From Penelope pileata (lineage: Eukaryota; Chordata; Aves; Galliformes; Cracidae), in assembly GCA_013396635.1 (NCBI GenBank), contig WBMW01003175.1:396090-460089 (forward strand): a DNA stretch of 64,000 nt, written 5' to 3'. Each line of letters starts with the position of its first letter. The first letter of the stretch is position 1. This document shows positions 52,001-63,900 of the stretch, piece after piece. The position numbers were made by a program, and so were the translations under genes. Under the pieces are notes generated by a model. The model made no database searches, had not been told where the DNA came from, and saw only the letters and a program-made list of their open reading frames with translations.

Positions 52001-52934
52001 AGTTCTACTCAAACAATATTTAAAATTTCTGGAAATACCTAATTAAATTAACAAATTGAAGTGAAATGCTAATCAGTGTTTATACATGTAAAAATTGCCC
52101 TATGGTTCATATACAATAGCATGACAGTGTTATTTGATAATTTTGATTTAAAACCTGAACCGTATATTAAGAGTGCTAATTCTCTGAGACAGTCTTTCAT
52201 TTTTGCAAGCTAGCCAACATCTACATTTAATCATCGTGCTTGAAACAAAGCAGAAAGCTAGTATTTGTCTAATGTTTGGAAGTAAAGTTAAAACAACAGC
52301 AGCAGAGGAAGAAAACAGCATGAATCCAGTTTAGCAGACTAATATCAACACTACTTTCCTTTCTGGTGAGGATCTCACTCCTTCAATACACAAAGATGCC
52401 AAATTCTTCATTGCATGTTGTTTTTATGACCTTCTTCATTTTTTTAAAACAAATAAAAGATTAACATTAGAGCTAACTTGTTTACTTTAAGCTATAAATT
52501 CTTTGAACCATAGTAGTAGTTGTGTTTCTCATGTTTTTCTTTCAGTAGATGAATGTAGTTGGCTTGTTTCAGCCACCCAAAAATATTTTAGGAGAACAAC
52601 ACAGTGGAAGAATTTTTATTTGAAGTGGCAGTGAATGATCTGCAAACTATGTCTATATGGTAGTCTTCACTAATAAACTAGAAAACTTGAATTCACTTGT
52701 TTTCTGTATTTACTCTGTCACTGCCAAAAGCAAATCCAAGAAGTACAGGCTATTTAGGATTACATCCGTTCATAAGGTTGAAATCCTTCAAACTACTGTG
52801 ACTGAAAACAATGATTTTTCTCCTGATTTTAATAATCTGCAATTTTAATGATTATTTTCAACTTCCCAACTGAATTAAAATACCAAACATTGGGCCCCAA
52901 AATCACAGAAGCAAAATAAGAATGTGGAATTATT

Positions 52935-52953
52935 AAAAAAAAAATTTTTTTTT
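52935..52953. repeat. A10T9 palindromic block
   Basis: Ten A followed by nine T, self-complementary; likely a rigid, nucleosome-poor patch. Confidence 0.9.
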
Positions 52954-53013
52954 ACCTTGCACTTGTGGTGCAGAAAATAGTCAGTGCTTCTAATTTAATT
53001 CTGCAAAGCCACT

Positions 53014-53090
53014 GTTTCCCCTTCCTTTCCCTTTGTTTCCCTTCCCTCACCTTCTCTTCCCTTTTCTTCTTTTTCCTTCCCTTCCCATTT
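53014..53090 (+). repeat. long pyrimidine tract, CCCTT-rich
   Basis: About 77 bases of C/T with only isolated purines (near 53035 and 53049), dominated by TTTCCC and TTCCC units. Such homopyrimidine stretches can adopt triplex (H-DNA) structure; that is general knowledge, not shown here. Confidence 0.88.
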
Positions 53091-54769
53091 CCATTTGGAG
53101 GGAGGAAAAAATGAATACCCATATTAAAATCTGAAAATAGATCTTTTGCTAGTATATGACACCCATTTCACAGTACCACAACGTAAAATGCATGAGTGGA
53201 GATCAGACAGAAAGGTAACGAAAAGCAGACTAACAATGTAGACTTTTTTTCAGTTCACCACACTTCTTGTCTAATTACAATGGATATATTATTTTTCCTT
53301 AACATTAAAACACCACACAAAAGACTGTGTTAATTTAGTCTTGAGTAGTTTCCTAAAGATCTCGCTAAATAGGTTTGGAATGCATCAGGCAATTGTGAGT
53401 TTTGGGGATAATCTATGTCGCCATTGGCCAGTACTCACATCAGTGCCACCTTAGGCCATGTGCCCTTTGACACTGTGTGAAACTCTGTCCCACAACACAG
53501 TAGAAGCAGGTCATTACCAAGTTACCATACAGCTCAAAAAAGCTAACATGAATAAATCAATGAATGGAAAAAGAGAAAGGTTAACCTCCTCCTGAATCCT
53601 TTAGCATAGCCTAGGACATAGATGTTTGCCATCTGCATGTCAAAAAACGACAACCAGATAGTCAAAAGACCACAGTCCCACCTCCCAAATAGAAAACACT
53701 ACAGCATCTGCCTCTGTGATGCTACTATCAGATCATTCAGCAGGTAAAAGAGGTCTCTCCTCTCACTTCTCTCCTTTGCTAAAGAGCAAGCAGTACTTTC
53801 CTAGTGGCTGCTTGGAGCCAGAAGGCAACATGGTGCTATCCGTTGAGGTATGGGAACCTCTATCATGGCACCAGGACTTCTGAATCTCCTCTGTTTGACA
53901 AATGTGCTTCTTATGTCTCTGGGTTACTCTGTGCTCCAACAGAGCAGCTCTGCACATGTACTTTGTCCTTCCCATCCCTTTCCATTGTAGAACATGCTGT
54001 CTGCCCTGAAACAGCAATAACTGCTGCTTAGTTATGGACTAAATATATATATATATTTTTATCGCACAGTTACAATTAAAAAGCTAGCTGGTCATTATCT
54101 GCTGATCCACTTTGGTGTCAAACGCAGCGTAAAAGAAGATATTATTCTGAAATGTAGAATCCTGTAAATCAGGTTCCAATATGTTATACATTTTGAATTG
54201 GATATGCTTTTTGTATATGACATACTTTATTCCTAATTTCAGATGTCTCATGAAAAGCAGAGAGCTGAGCTTCTCCTGGAGGCCTGAATGCATGGAATGC
54301 TTATGTGCATAAGCTGTTTACCCAAGGGTGGCTTAGCATGTCTGCTCGGGAGTACTTATTATAAGATGATATACTAGCCTGTGTTTCTAATCCATTAAGT
54401 ATGATTGTAATACCACAACACACATCTTCATTTTTAATGGGTATGCCTCATGTATTTTGCCTTGGTTTGGAGAATTTCCTCCTTCTCTGTGACTGAAAAA
54501 TGAACTTGATTCACTCTTATGCAAGAAGAAAATAATACAGGACCTTAGTAGTTAAGTGTCTGACCTAGTGAATTCCTTTTGCTTTCGTGTTTTGTCCATA
54601 GTCCATGAAAAATTGATGCTCTCTCAGGTAACATGCTTCTTTTTATCTACATGCAACACATTGATCCCCTTCCAATTTGGAGTTAGCTTGTTCATTCCAC
54701 TATCATTCCCGAGGTAACAAATGATATTTTCATAGGCATGGTTAGTAATCAATATACACAAGCTACTGT

Positions 54770-54960
54770 CATTGATCTCAGTAAGAACCTTGATCTAGGA
54801 AAATCACCAATTATAGCTATTTAAAACAGATTCAGCTGGATTAGATGGAACCTAGAGAAAAACATTGCCTGGGCAATTTGCATAATGGTGTTAAAGCTAA
54901 GGTGAAATCATTTAATTAGGTGGTATTTACAGAATGAACTTCAGGATTTTACCATCTTGT
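54770..54960. promoter_or_regulatory. weak candidate regulatory patch (POU and homeodomain sites)
   Basis: Contains an ATTTGCAT octamer, the POU-factor site (54876-54883), and TAATTAG (54913-54919) about 35 bases apart, in sequence without repeats or coding frames. Two sites are weak evidence on their own; conservation would decide. Confidence 0.2.
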
Positions 54961-57692
54961 TTTAAAAAAGAACTCTCTCTGAACAGCAAGATATATGTCT
55001 TGAATTTTACTTACAGGTATGCAGCTACTGTAGCCAGTTGCGTAAACCTACATAAAATGCAATATAAAGTTGTTTCTAACATTTTCAATTTATACTTAAA
55101 AAAATAATCTAAATGTTGATATAATTTGGTATATTGCACCACCCCGTTCTGAGAAGCATGAGCTTTTGTTTCAAGCTTGAGCTTCCAACACCTTACTGCT
55201 TTCTATGTATTCCAGCTGCCAGTATCATACAAACACATGAGCTCCTTACACCTGAGCAGCTCTGGAAAATAGGACAACAGTTATATCCATAACCCTTGAG
55301 AGCAACACAAGTTATGATAAACCAGCTGCAAATATTTTACCATATAATTCACACACGCTTTAAAGACACTTTGCCCTGCCAAAGACATTTAAAAGGGCTT
55401 TAAAATAGCAGTGAATCAAGTCCGGTGACCAGCTGTAGCTTGGTATTTCCAAGCTTTTATCAGTTTTCACCAAGGCTTTCATGTTATTTTTAGAAACTGG
55501 CTGGAACCAGAACTCTAGCCTGAAGTTGTCTGGGTTTGTAGTGACTGATTTGGCTCCATTCTCATAGTGGTTGCAACTAAATTTATGCCTCTGATTCTGT
55601 TTAGGCATCATATCTCCTCATCTCTTGCTGTTGGCACACATTCTGTACCCACTGACTTGATTCCAGGAAGATTAATAATCCCCATTTCATTCACAATTTA
55701 CAGAAGCCACTTTCTCCAATTTAGCCAATAAATGGTTGCAAGTTCAGATGACATTTCTGTGATCTGTAGAGATTACAGATCTGGAACATCCATACTGTTA
55801 TATTTGTTTCACTACAAAAAATAAGCAAACAAATAAACAAAACAAAACAAAGAACAACATAGTGCTTTTAGATTTCAGGGTACAGATATAAAATGACCAC
55901 ATGCAACACACAGCACTGTGTAGAACAAAGTTAGAGGGATCTTTCTGGAAAGAGTGTGGGAAATGGAGAGGTAGTTTTGCAGACTCAACCCAAGGAAAGG
56001 AAATATTTTCCTTTCTCAGCACTGCTACAAAAAGTCCTACACAAAGCCCAGCAACACAGTCTTTTTGCAAGCAGGAGAATTTACATATTCTTTCCCTTGA
56101 GCACTGTGGTAATTCATTAATAAAGAGTGTTCAGTGGTGGCCATGAGAGATGTGGTCTGACTGTGAAGTACAACCAAGGGGACAAAGAAGATGTTTGTGC
56201 CTGAGAACTACAATTCCCTGGAGTCATTCAAGGTATGAAGCAGATTGATGCTGCCCAAAACAAACATTTGTTTCCTGCTAAAAATCTCAAAACAGTATTT
56301 CAGATTAAAAATGTCAAAATACTTCAGTGAAAAAGCTGATAATTTACGCAAATCTTTTCCTGCTGAGAGTTTTTTTAATCTTTTTTTCTTTTTTTCTTCT
56401 TTTTTTTTTGAAAGAAAGCAAGTAAAAGCAGTAGAAATTTTTCAGCTGTCTTAGACTGTCTAACAACAGATGTTACCTCTCCCCACTTATTTTGCCTCTC
56501 TTACAGTCTTAAACTATTACAGATAAAACAGCACAACAGAGTAAGTTAAACTCTCAACTTAGGCACAGATTCGGAATCTGAAATGGGCTGAACAAGACCT
56601 ACAGGTTTCTATTCCAACATCCCTGAGGTGCTGAGGAAAAAGCAGGAGGTATACCTAGACTCCTTGTGGAAACGATGGTGCTGAATGTGCGTGCAGGAGA
56701 AAAAGTCTTCCTAGAAAAATCTACTTGAATATTATCAGGAGCATTTCTACTGCTTTGGTCTCGTGAATTAAACGTAACCACCAATTAATTCAAAACTTGT
56801 GAGTTAACCTATCTCTAGAGATTTTCTGCAGCATGTTAGACTTAATTGTCCAGGGGCATTGCTACTCAAACAGCCCACCCTCCAAGATGTTGATGATCAC
56901 TTTCTTGACTTAGAAGCTGTTGATAGGTGCATTTCTTCTATCGAAAATCACCATCATGTGTTTGACCTGCCTATGCCATTACCAGTGAGTTTATTGTCAT
57001 TTCTTGCTGTTTCATTGCCACTGGTGCACTTCCATTAGCACTAGGCAGGAACTGTTAGCTGGTGGACTAACATTCCCCTCTACGAGGGCTGAATCATGGA
57101 GAGCATAGCACTCAGAAGAAATACACTCAGGCTCTCAATTGCTAGTTAGTTTGGTTAGAGTTTCACTAGTGTGAGCAGGTAATTAAAAGTAATTTGAAAG
57201 GCAATTTTAATAAAAATTCTAGTGCACACAAGACTTTGGCCTCTGGCTCTGAAGCAGGGTATCAACATTGTCGATCAAGATCTCCAAAGTTTTGTTATAT
57301 TGCAGTCTGCTTAGGCAGAAGATCTAATCTCTGGGTTTCCTTGACCTTGTGATCTTTTACCTCAAGAGAAAGTCTGTGTTCCATTTTGGAAATGTAAACA
57401 TTATTAGTGCATATATGAAAGACCACCTCTGCTATACAATGGAAGATAAATAAATCCAGAAGAAAAGACCAAGACTGAACCAGCTACATGTGCTGAGTGA
57501 CCAAGTTACCAGAAGGAAAAAAGTCTTCATTGGGTTATATGAAAACAAAAGGTGAAGAGAATTAAACTAAGAAATTGAAAGGTTCAAAAATCGTTTTACA
57601 AAATGTAATCTAGATCTTGCTTTCAAAAACCTCAAGTGCTGATTTCACATATAAACATATACATGAATTCTGCATTTGAATACATCTATATA
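54961..57692. other. non-genic stretch upstream of the mariner
   Basis: No gene recognised. Frames at 55360-55611 (-), 55798-56070 (-) and 55901-56146 (+) overlap each other and carry no domain. A T-rich tract lies at 56381-56409. Confidence 0.55.
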
Positions 57693-58257
57693 CATAGGTC
57701 ACTGTGAAAGCAGTACCTCCTATTTATTGCTACAGAAACTACAACACATACAAAGAGCACAATAAGACTGTGTGATAGAGCAAATTCTCAGCTACAAAAC
57801 ACTCTTTCAACATAGTCACCACCATTAGCTGATTTGTGTGGATGAGCTGATTGAGATGCTCTTCATTTCATGCTGTGACAGCTGTGCATGGCCATCTGGA
57901 ACATAGCTTGTCTTTCACGTTACTGTCACCACTGCTGAAATGCACCGCTCACCACCTCACTGTGCTCACGTTCACTGTTTGGTCTCCATAAACGTTCAGC
58001 AAGCATTGATGAATGTCAATGGGTGCCATTTTTTCCATGTGGAAAAATTCTATGCCACACCTTTGCTTCATATTCACTTCCATGTCAGATGCCACTTGGT
58101 CAGACTGCCCCTCTGCTGCCATCTGTCACACGGCAACAAAATGTAATGGAATATTGGTGGGAAGGTTCAACCTCTACTGCCATACCACCAACATCCTCTT
58201 CTGATCTCGTGGGCCAACAAAACAGATTAGGAGGCATTACTTTCAGAGTAGTCCTCG
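57693..58257 (-). mobile_element. internally deleted mariner transposon (Galluhop/Mariner1_GG-like)
   Basis: Inverted ends face each other: the left reads CATAGGTCACTGTGAAAG then CAGTACCTCCT, and the right, reverse-complemented, reads CGAGGACTACTCTGAAAG then TAATGCCTCCT. The left flank is TA (57691-57692) and the right flank TG (58258-58259), a mariner TA target duplication with one transition. The 565-bp length compares with about 1.3 kb for a full element. Left of a junction near 57830 is the transposase C-terminus plus 3' UTR; right of it are the 5' UTR and N-terminus. The catalytic middle has been removed. The family is well known in chicken, which supports a galliform source. Confidence 0.93.
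57952..58083 (-). pseudogene. mariner transposase N-terminal remnant
   Basis: From the ATG at 58083-58081 an open minus-strand frame of 44 codons starts MEVNMKQRCGIEFFHMEKM and ends in STVRW before a TGA at 57949-57951. Readable coding sequence also lies upstream of this ATG; the family's usual first ATG, four codons earlier, appears as GTG. The segment corresponds to the helix-turn-helix region that binds the inverted ends. A matching C-terminal scrap, ANGGDYVERVFCS followed by a stop, lies at about 57825-57784 on the same strand. The DD(34)D catalytic residues lie in the deleted middle, so the product would be inactive. Plus-strand frames at 57940-58298 are antisense shadows. Confidence 0.88.
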
Positions 58258-58312
58258 TGTGTATGTATGTGCATATATATATGTGTATATGTATGTAGAT
58301 GTGTATATATGC
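58258..58312. repeat. TATG/TA-rich simple repeat
   Basis: Mixed GTAT, TGTATA and ATAT units directly abut the right end of the mariner, so the element inserted at or beside a TA-rich simple repeat. Confidence 0.9.
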
Positions 58313-58317
58313 TTTTT

Positions 58318-58362
58318 ATTCAATCCGATTCTGCTCCTAGATCTAGTTAAATGGAAAGTTGT
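58318..58362 (+). repeat. 45-bp dispersed repeat, copy 2
   Basis: Matches 5-49 at 43 of 45 positions. It lies just after the simple repeat that follows the mariner, and 16 bases before a second mariner-like end. Confidence 0.75.
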
Positions 58363-58378
58363 ATAAGTTCAATATAGA

Positions 58379-58393
58379 AGAGCAGCCCTCGTA
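58379..58393 (+). repeat. mariner-end-like 15-mer
   Basis: AGAGCAGCCCTCGTA agrees at 12 of 15 positions with the right end of the neighbouring mariner plus its flank (58245-58259), all three differences being transitions. It ends in the expected TA and is closer to the family's usual end than the annotated copy. No element body is visible on its inner side beyond this stretch. Confidence 0.45.
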
Positions 58394-60080
58394 TAATCCT
58401 GCATTTTACCTGCCCTATATTAAAAGAAAAAAACCTCCAAATAAATAAAAAGGCATTTCTTACATGAAAACAATAAATAATGGGGGAAATCCCTTCCTCC
58501 AAATGGGGGGGGAGAGGAGCTGCATCACCAGGGGACAGGGTTGTCACAGAGACCATTCACAGAATGTAGTTCACCCCAGTATCGTTCAGCTAGAAGCAGA
58601 TGTTCAATGAGTAAGACAAAAATGTCTCTTCTCCATTCACTTCCACACAGGCAGAACAGTTCCATCTATGCAACACAGATATGTCAGCACCGCTTTGACA
58701 TTTTCTTCTCTTCCACACATATCTCCCATTCTGAGAGGTCTGAAATAGTTGATGTGAGGTGGTGAAATGAGTCCTTGGCTGGTGAGCCTGTTGTGCTGGT
58801 TGTGGCTTTCCCACCGCAGCAGGGAACACTCTCCATGCACAGCACTGCAACTCATACGCTGGTGGCAGCTAAAACATCGCTCATCTCAGCTTTGCCAGCC
58901 AGATTCAATAATCTACATTTAAGCCAGAAAGAAAAATATGATTGAAGTATCTGTGATTTTTTCACATGCAACAGTTCTTTCCAAGGATTTTTTAATCCTT
59001 CATCTTTCTGATACTCATCTCAAGTTGCATTGCGCTCGCAATACTCATTGACTTTTAAGTAATGCGGTAACGGTTCTCAGACATTAAGATATAAAATACT
59101 TGCATTTTTATGCCATACTCATCACCATATGCATGGTGTCAGCATCACGAACCACAGTCTATTCCATCAATTTGGCCAAACATCTCAGCTTAAATTTGTG
59201 ACACCCATTTGTAATGAATTTATGATATCCCTTTTTAAATTATGCTGGGAAGCACTGGAAAACATACAGAATACTGTAAACCTAAGAACACCAAGGAACC
59301 TAAGACTGCTGACCCACTGCAAATAGTATATATAGAATACAGACCTTTCTCATTGCCTCTATACATTTCTGAAGGTATCATTCAGATGTTATCTAAATTC
59401 CTGTCAAAATTGTTTAGGTTCAAGTAGCATTTGTATATTTAATTGTGTCACATATCCTTGGTGCTTTTAGATTCAAAACTAATTAGACAACACATTTCAC
59501 CAGGGTATCTTCCCTCCCTATTTCAAAGCTTTGCTAATAAAAGGCATCAGCTTGGGATCCTGAGAATGGCAAAATTGTTTAGGATTTATCTTCTTTTTTC
59601 ACTTGAGAAACGTTAGCGAATTACCAGCTGAAGTATAGATCTGAAGAAAAGGAAAACTGACATAGTGGTCATCCTAGCCTATTTATTAGTTTCAGTTCTG
59701 TTGGGGAGGAGGAATAAATAGCAACACCACTGTGTAGATGTAAAAGACTGTCAGCCAAAGTAAAGATAGAGCATTTCTGTTTCCAAAAAGGTTAATTTCA
59801 TAAAGTATTTTCTCTTCCAAGTATTTTCTGGTTACTGGCAAGAACCAGAAATGTTGTTGCGTCTCCTGCATGTCATATTAATGAAGCTGAAAGCTTTGTG
59901 TATAAAGCAGTGTGTGCTCTGAAATAGTTTGAAAGCTAAGCCTTGATACCCTGTGGTGCCAACTGAAAACACGGGTTTGAAAGAATGGCTTCTCTCCAGT
60001 TTTAAAACCTAGAAATGTTTTCCTGAAGTATGTATGGAATAAACCACTTGCAAGAAAATAACTGTAATACTGCATGAGTT
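58394..60080. other. non-genic stretch
   Basis: A somewhat GC-richer part at 58500-58910 begins with G8 (58505-58512) and holds overlapping frames on both strands (58541-58765 +, 58590-58850 -, 58637-58855 -) without recognised domains. The rest is AT-rich, with TAATTAG at 59480-59486. No gene or named repeat is identifiable. Confidence 0.5.
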
Positions 60081-60084
60081 TTCA

Positions 60085-60270
60085 CTGATAGAGGAATGTG
60101 TGTAAGACACCCTGACATGAAAAATAAATCAGGTTTGGCTTCAATTATTAAGAGCTAAAAGTAACATTCTCAGATAGAAAAGGGTGACTTTCCTGCTTTT
60201 TAATGATAAATATGTATGAAAAAGAGGTGTCACCATGGAAACCAAAGTCTTACCATAGTTTTTCATACAG
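60085..60270. promoter_or_regulatory. weak candidate regulatory patch with RFX-type X-box
   Basis: GTCACCATGGAAAC (60229-60242) is close to the palindromic RFX site GTTACCATGGTAAC (12 of 14). It lies in repeat-free AT-rich sequence. RFX factors act on cilia and neuronal genes, usually from promoters; here no promoter or gene is visible, so the site is only a lead. Confidence 0.22.
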
Positions 60271-63200
60271 GCAAATGTTATAATGGAAACTTGTGTTCAC
60301 TGCAAAAACAAACAGTTCAAGACTGAATCAAAGGTAGTATTACAGCATTGTCAACTTCGTCAGCTTGAGATCCTTTGCAGTTCATTTTCTTTTATCCAAG
60401 TCTTCCTGTTTCCCATCTGGATTACACTGTCATACTTCAACCTGCTGTCTAAGGTGAAAAGTTTAATATTTTTCCAGTTCAGTAGAATAAAAACTTTAAT
60501 AAAGATGAAAGGAAGATAAGTATCCAAAAATGCTCCTCTTCACCTGTATTTAATCATAACAACAAAAACTACTTAAATCAATTTTAAATATTAAACAAAT
60601 AACAACAACAAAAAAGGATATGAAATTAAGACATTAATCATATAGGCATAGTCCTTCATGAGTTTAAACTCGTGAATAACTCTGCTGTTATGACTTGTGC
60701 TTTTGTAAGCAAGGAAATGTTTGTGATTGTTCATTAGCAAGTTCAGGACCTTAAGATACGAGTATAGAAAATAAATAGAAGCTCGAAGATGTCATTAAAT
60801 AACATAATATACCAAAGAGGAGAAAAGATGAGAAAATGGGACTGCTAACATACAAGGTTTTTACCTTGTCCTAAAGTGCTGGCAAATATTATTGCCCCTG
60901 TCCCACTGAAGAAAGTCTGTCTGTTAGACAAACAGAGATGAGAAAGCATGTGCTAATTTGGAAGCAGTGAACCAGAGCAGACACCTTTCAATATATTTTA
61001 TTTGCAAAACTACATGCCAGTTTGCCAAAACACTTTACCGTAACTGGACAGTGCAATGTTGCTACAGTTTACTTTCCGGGAGTCAAATCAAGAACCCCTT
61101 GCCCACAGGCAAGAAATGCAATTCTCCCAAGGAGTCCGTTTGGTTTTAATATGACTCATTGTGTGAATGAATAACACAGAGGAATGTGAATGAGTGTCTC
61201 AAAATCTGGCCACTGAACAGTCTTTCATCAAGCCAAGTGGACAGTCTGGGTAGCTAAGGACTACTGCTGTCTTTGGCATTATTCTCCACCCTATGAATTT
61301 GTATGCCACAGGGTACTCCAAACATCCTTAGGATAATTTGTCTGACTTTTTACTATCAAATATTCTATTTCACCTACACAGTATAGGAGTCCTTTGAATT
61401 ATCATAGGTTATTATTTAAATGTATATTTAAGTTCTTGTAGACAGGTGATTTTTAACCCCAATAGACTACAACTGCTCCATTAGATCTGTTTCAGCATTT
61501 CATGTCTATTTGGCTGCTGAGTCAAACATACAGAGCAATCTGTGAGCAGTTATGAAATTTATTATTTTTAAAATTAGATTGTGACTCTATATGTGTATAA
61601 ATGACCGGTTATAATATAATAATACTTATCTGGCATTTTCAAAATAGCTCTCAACACTTCTCTACAGTTAAAAAACTAATGACCTGCAAAATTCCATTTA
61701 AAAATATTTTTTTAGGTTTCATAAGCTAAAAAGGCATCTCATATCACACCATTTCTAAATCTTTCCTTTATTTGACATGATAACAGTTGAATAAATTGCT
61801 TCCAGTTTTTCTTAAGATCAACTGCATTTGAGCTAATATCCTATAGTTTCATCTCGGAGAAAACTTCAGCCTTGGGCATACACAATAAGCTTTATCTCAA
61901 TTTTTTTTCACCAATTTTTCCCACTGCAGGACCAGTGAAACAGAAAGCCACAGTACTGCAGCTACAGCCATTCACTATCAGGACTACTCTCAGCAGTGAA
62001 GTTAAGCTTAGGTACATGTGTGTTTCCAGGACCTGGGTCTATGCCTTTTTTGCAGAACTGGACTTCTAATGGTTTCATCGTAAAAATCTGAATCAAGGAG
62101 TTATAAATGAAAAATACGACATAAAGGGACTCAGAGTGGCACAAATGGCATCATCATAGTAATCACACCAGAGACTTTCAGAGAGCAAAACAATATAAAA
62201 TAATTCAAATCTTTCTACTAAGGAAAGAAAAAAAGAGTTAATTGAATAAAGTACTTCGGAGGATTGTATCCCACTTATGTTTTCATTTAAATACACATTA
62301 AGATTTTTCTAAAAAGGCCAAAGACAGTTTTTGTAATGCCACATATGGATGTCGGCAGCATATGTAAAACGGAGAGAGAACAGTTCATTCTCATTAGGTT
62401 TAGTGCCATATTTTTCTAGGTAAGATCAGCTGTAATAGTGGTATTTCATTGTGATTTTGAACCATTAATTTGCTCAATAAAAAGTGCTGGATTTTTAATA
62501 AGTAGAAACCTCAGAATACATGCATGTTCATGGTCAAGTGCCAAGCATGATTTAAAGAAGGCTATTGTAAGTCTACTTTTATTGTTCTTCATAGACCACC
62601 ATGATCCAATAGTGTGTGGCCTACAGAGCAATTAGACATTTACAAAGCATCCTCTGCTGAAATAGCATGCTCAGAAACAAAAGAAAATCTGATTTGTAAA
62701 CAGCAAACACTCAGGACAGGTATCTGTGCTACAATACACTTTAGAGTCCATAAAAACAGATGAAAATTTATCAGATGAAAATAGGAAGTTATTGAAATTT
62801 TCTTCAGGTCACATAATAGTGGAAATTGTGTTCTTGATCACATCATTTTCTATAGTGATGAATGTCTTGTCCTTGTGCCAGCTTATTATGAAGGGAAAGT
62901 TTAATCTCCCTTCTTTACGCTTCTCCCCAAGCTTCAGCACCAGTCAATACAATCTGAAGCCCAAATGCTGCTTTCTTTCCATTGGCTAACATGGCTGAAC
63001 ACAGGAATGCATGATGCTCCTCCTAAGGCTAAACCAGTGCATGCCATTTGCCCTGTCCCTCTGAATTTGTTGATTTTGACTCTCCTTGTTCAGCAGTTAG
63101 TGCATGGCCAGAGCAGACACTGTGGACACCTCTTGTCCATTTTCCCTTCACTTTTTCAATGGTGGTGGGGCTATTCTGCAGCTCTCAGGGAGCAGCCCTT

Positions 63201-63836
63201 GATTGCCAAGGGCCATATTCTTCCATTGGTACAGACAGCAAATAAGGCCTTTGAGGTAGACTCTGAAGGCCCATCAAAGACTACAGTAGAAACACTTTGC
63301 CTCGGGCATTGTTGGTCGTAGCAACTTTATTCCTTATCATTGTCCCCCAGCAGTGTTAATGACACAATCTCATCTTGCTGCAGGAATTTTCCTGCAGTGG
63401 AAGTGTTCCCATCAACAGCAATGCAAGAGGAATCCAGGTAAATCCCTATATTCTTAATGCCTTTTCAAGGATAATGTTCAAGGGGACATCTGAGAGCTGT
63501 ACAGAGAAGCACACTCCTCGACGAGAATTTCAGCAGACCTTGCTTCCTTGTTGTCCTCAGCCAAATACAACTTTACCATTTCTTGTAACTTGGAATTATA
63601 AACTAAAGTAGTGCTAATTCACAACAAGCATCTAGTCTACCCAGTTGAGAACCTGCTCCAGCATACATATTCTTTAAATTCTATACCTACCTATAGGCTG
63701 CTGGGTGACAATATGTATTATTAAGGTTCTGCAGTCAGGCAAATGGAATCAAGCTGAAAAATACGTGTGCTTCTAAATTATTTGTTTATAGTCCTCTGAA
63801 TTTAACAGAAAGTAAAATTTTAACAGGCAGAATTAT
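60271..63836. other. AT-rich non-genic stretch
   Basis: No recognised gene. The 62965-63321 (+, 118 codons) frame has a mixed composition but no domain; 62726-62989 and 63375-63611 (+) are similar. An exon-like segment at 61930-62011 is discussed as a finding. Confidence 0.5.
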
Positions 63837-63887
63837 AGCTGATATAAATCTGTACAGTCTCACTGACTGTTCTGATTTATATCAACT
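63837..63887. repeat. palindromic old repeat (MITE-like)
   Basis: Arms AGCTGATATAAATCTGTACAGT (63837-63858) and its counterpart at 63866-63887 pair at 19 of 22 positions around a 7-nt loop. GATCTGGCCC follows at 63891-63900. Palindromes flanked by this word are a familiar old repeat in bird and reptile genomes; I cannot name the family with certainty. Confidence 0.6.
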
Positions 63888-63900
63888 GGGGATCTGGCCC

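Larger units (their letters stand above)
45751..54760. other. long AT-rich non-genic stretch
   Basis: About 9 kb with no recognisable gene or transposon. The longest frames, 48954-49382 (+, 142 codons) and 51005-51418 (+, 137 codons), start in or pass through low-complexity or hydrophobic sequence and show no known domain. Pyrimidine tracts lie at 48957-49004 and 53014-53090, and a palindromic A10T9 block at 52935-52953. A short TA run lies at about 54043-54057. Confidence 0.55.

Noticed and set aside
57940..58298. three overlapping plus-strand frames of 63-91 codons
   Set aside because: Antisense to the mariner transposase remnant.
62965..63321. 118-codon plus-strand frame
   Set aside because: No domain recognised, overlapped by another frame, no initiation or splice context.
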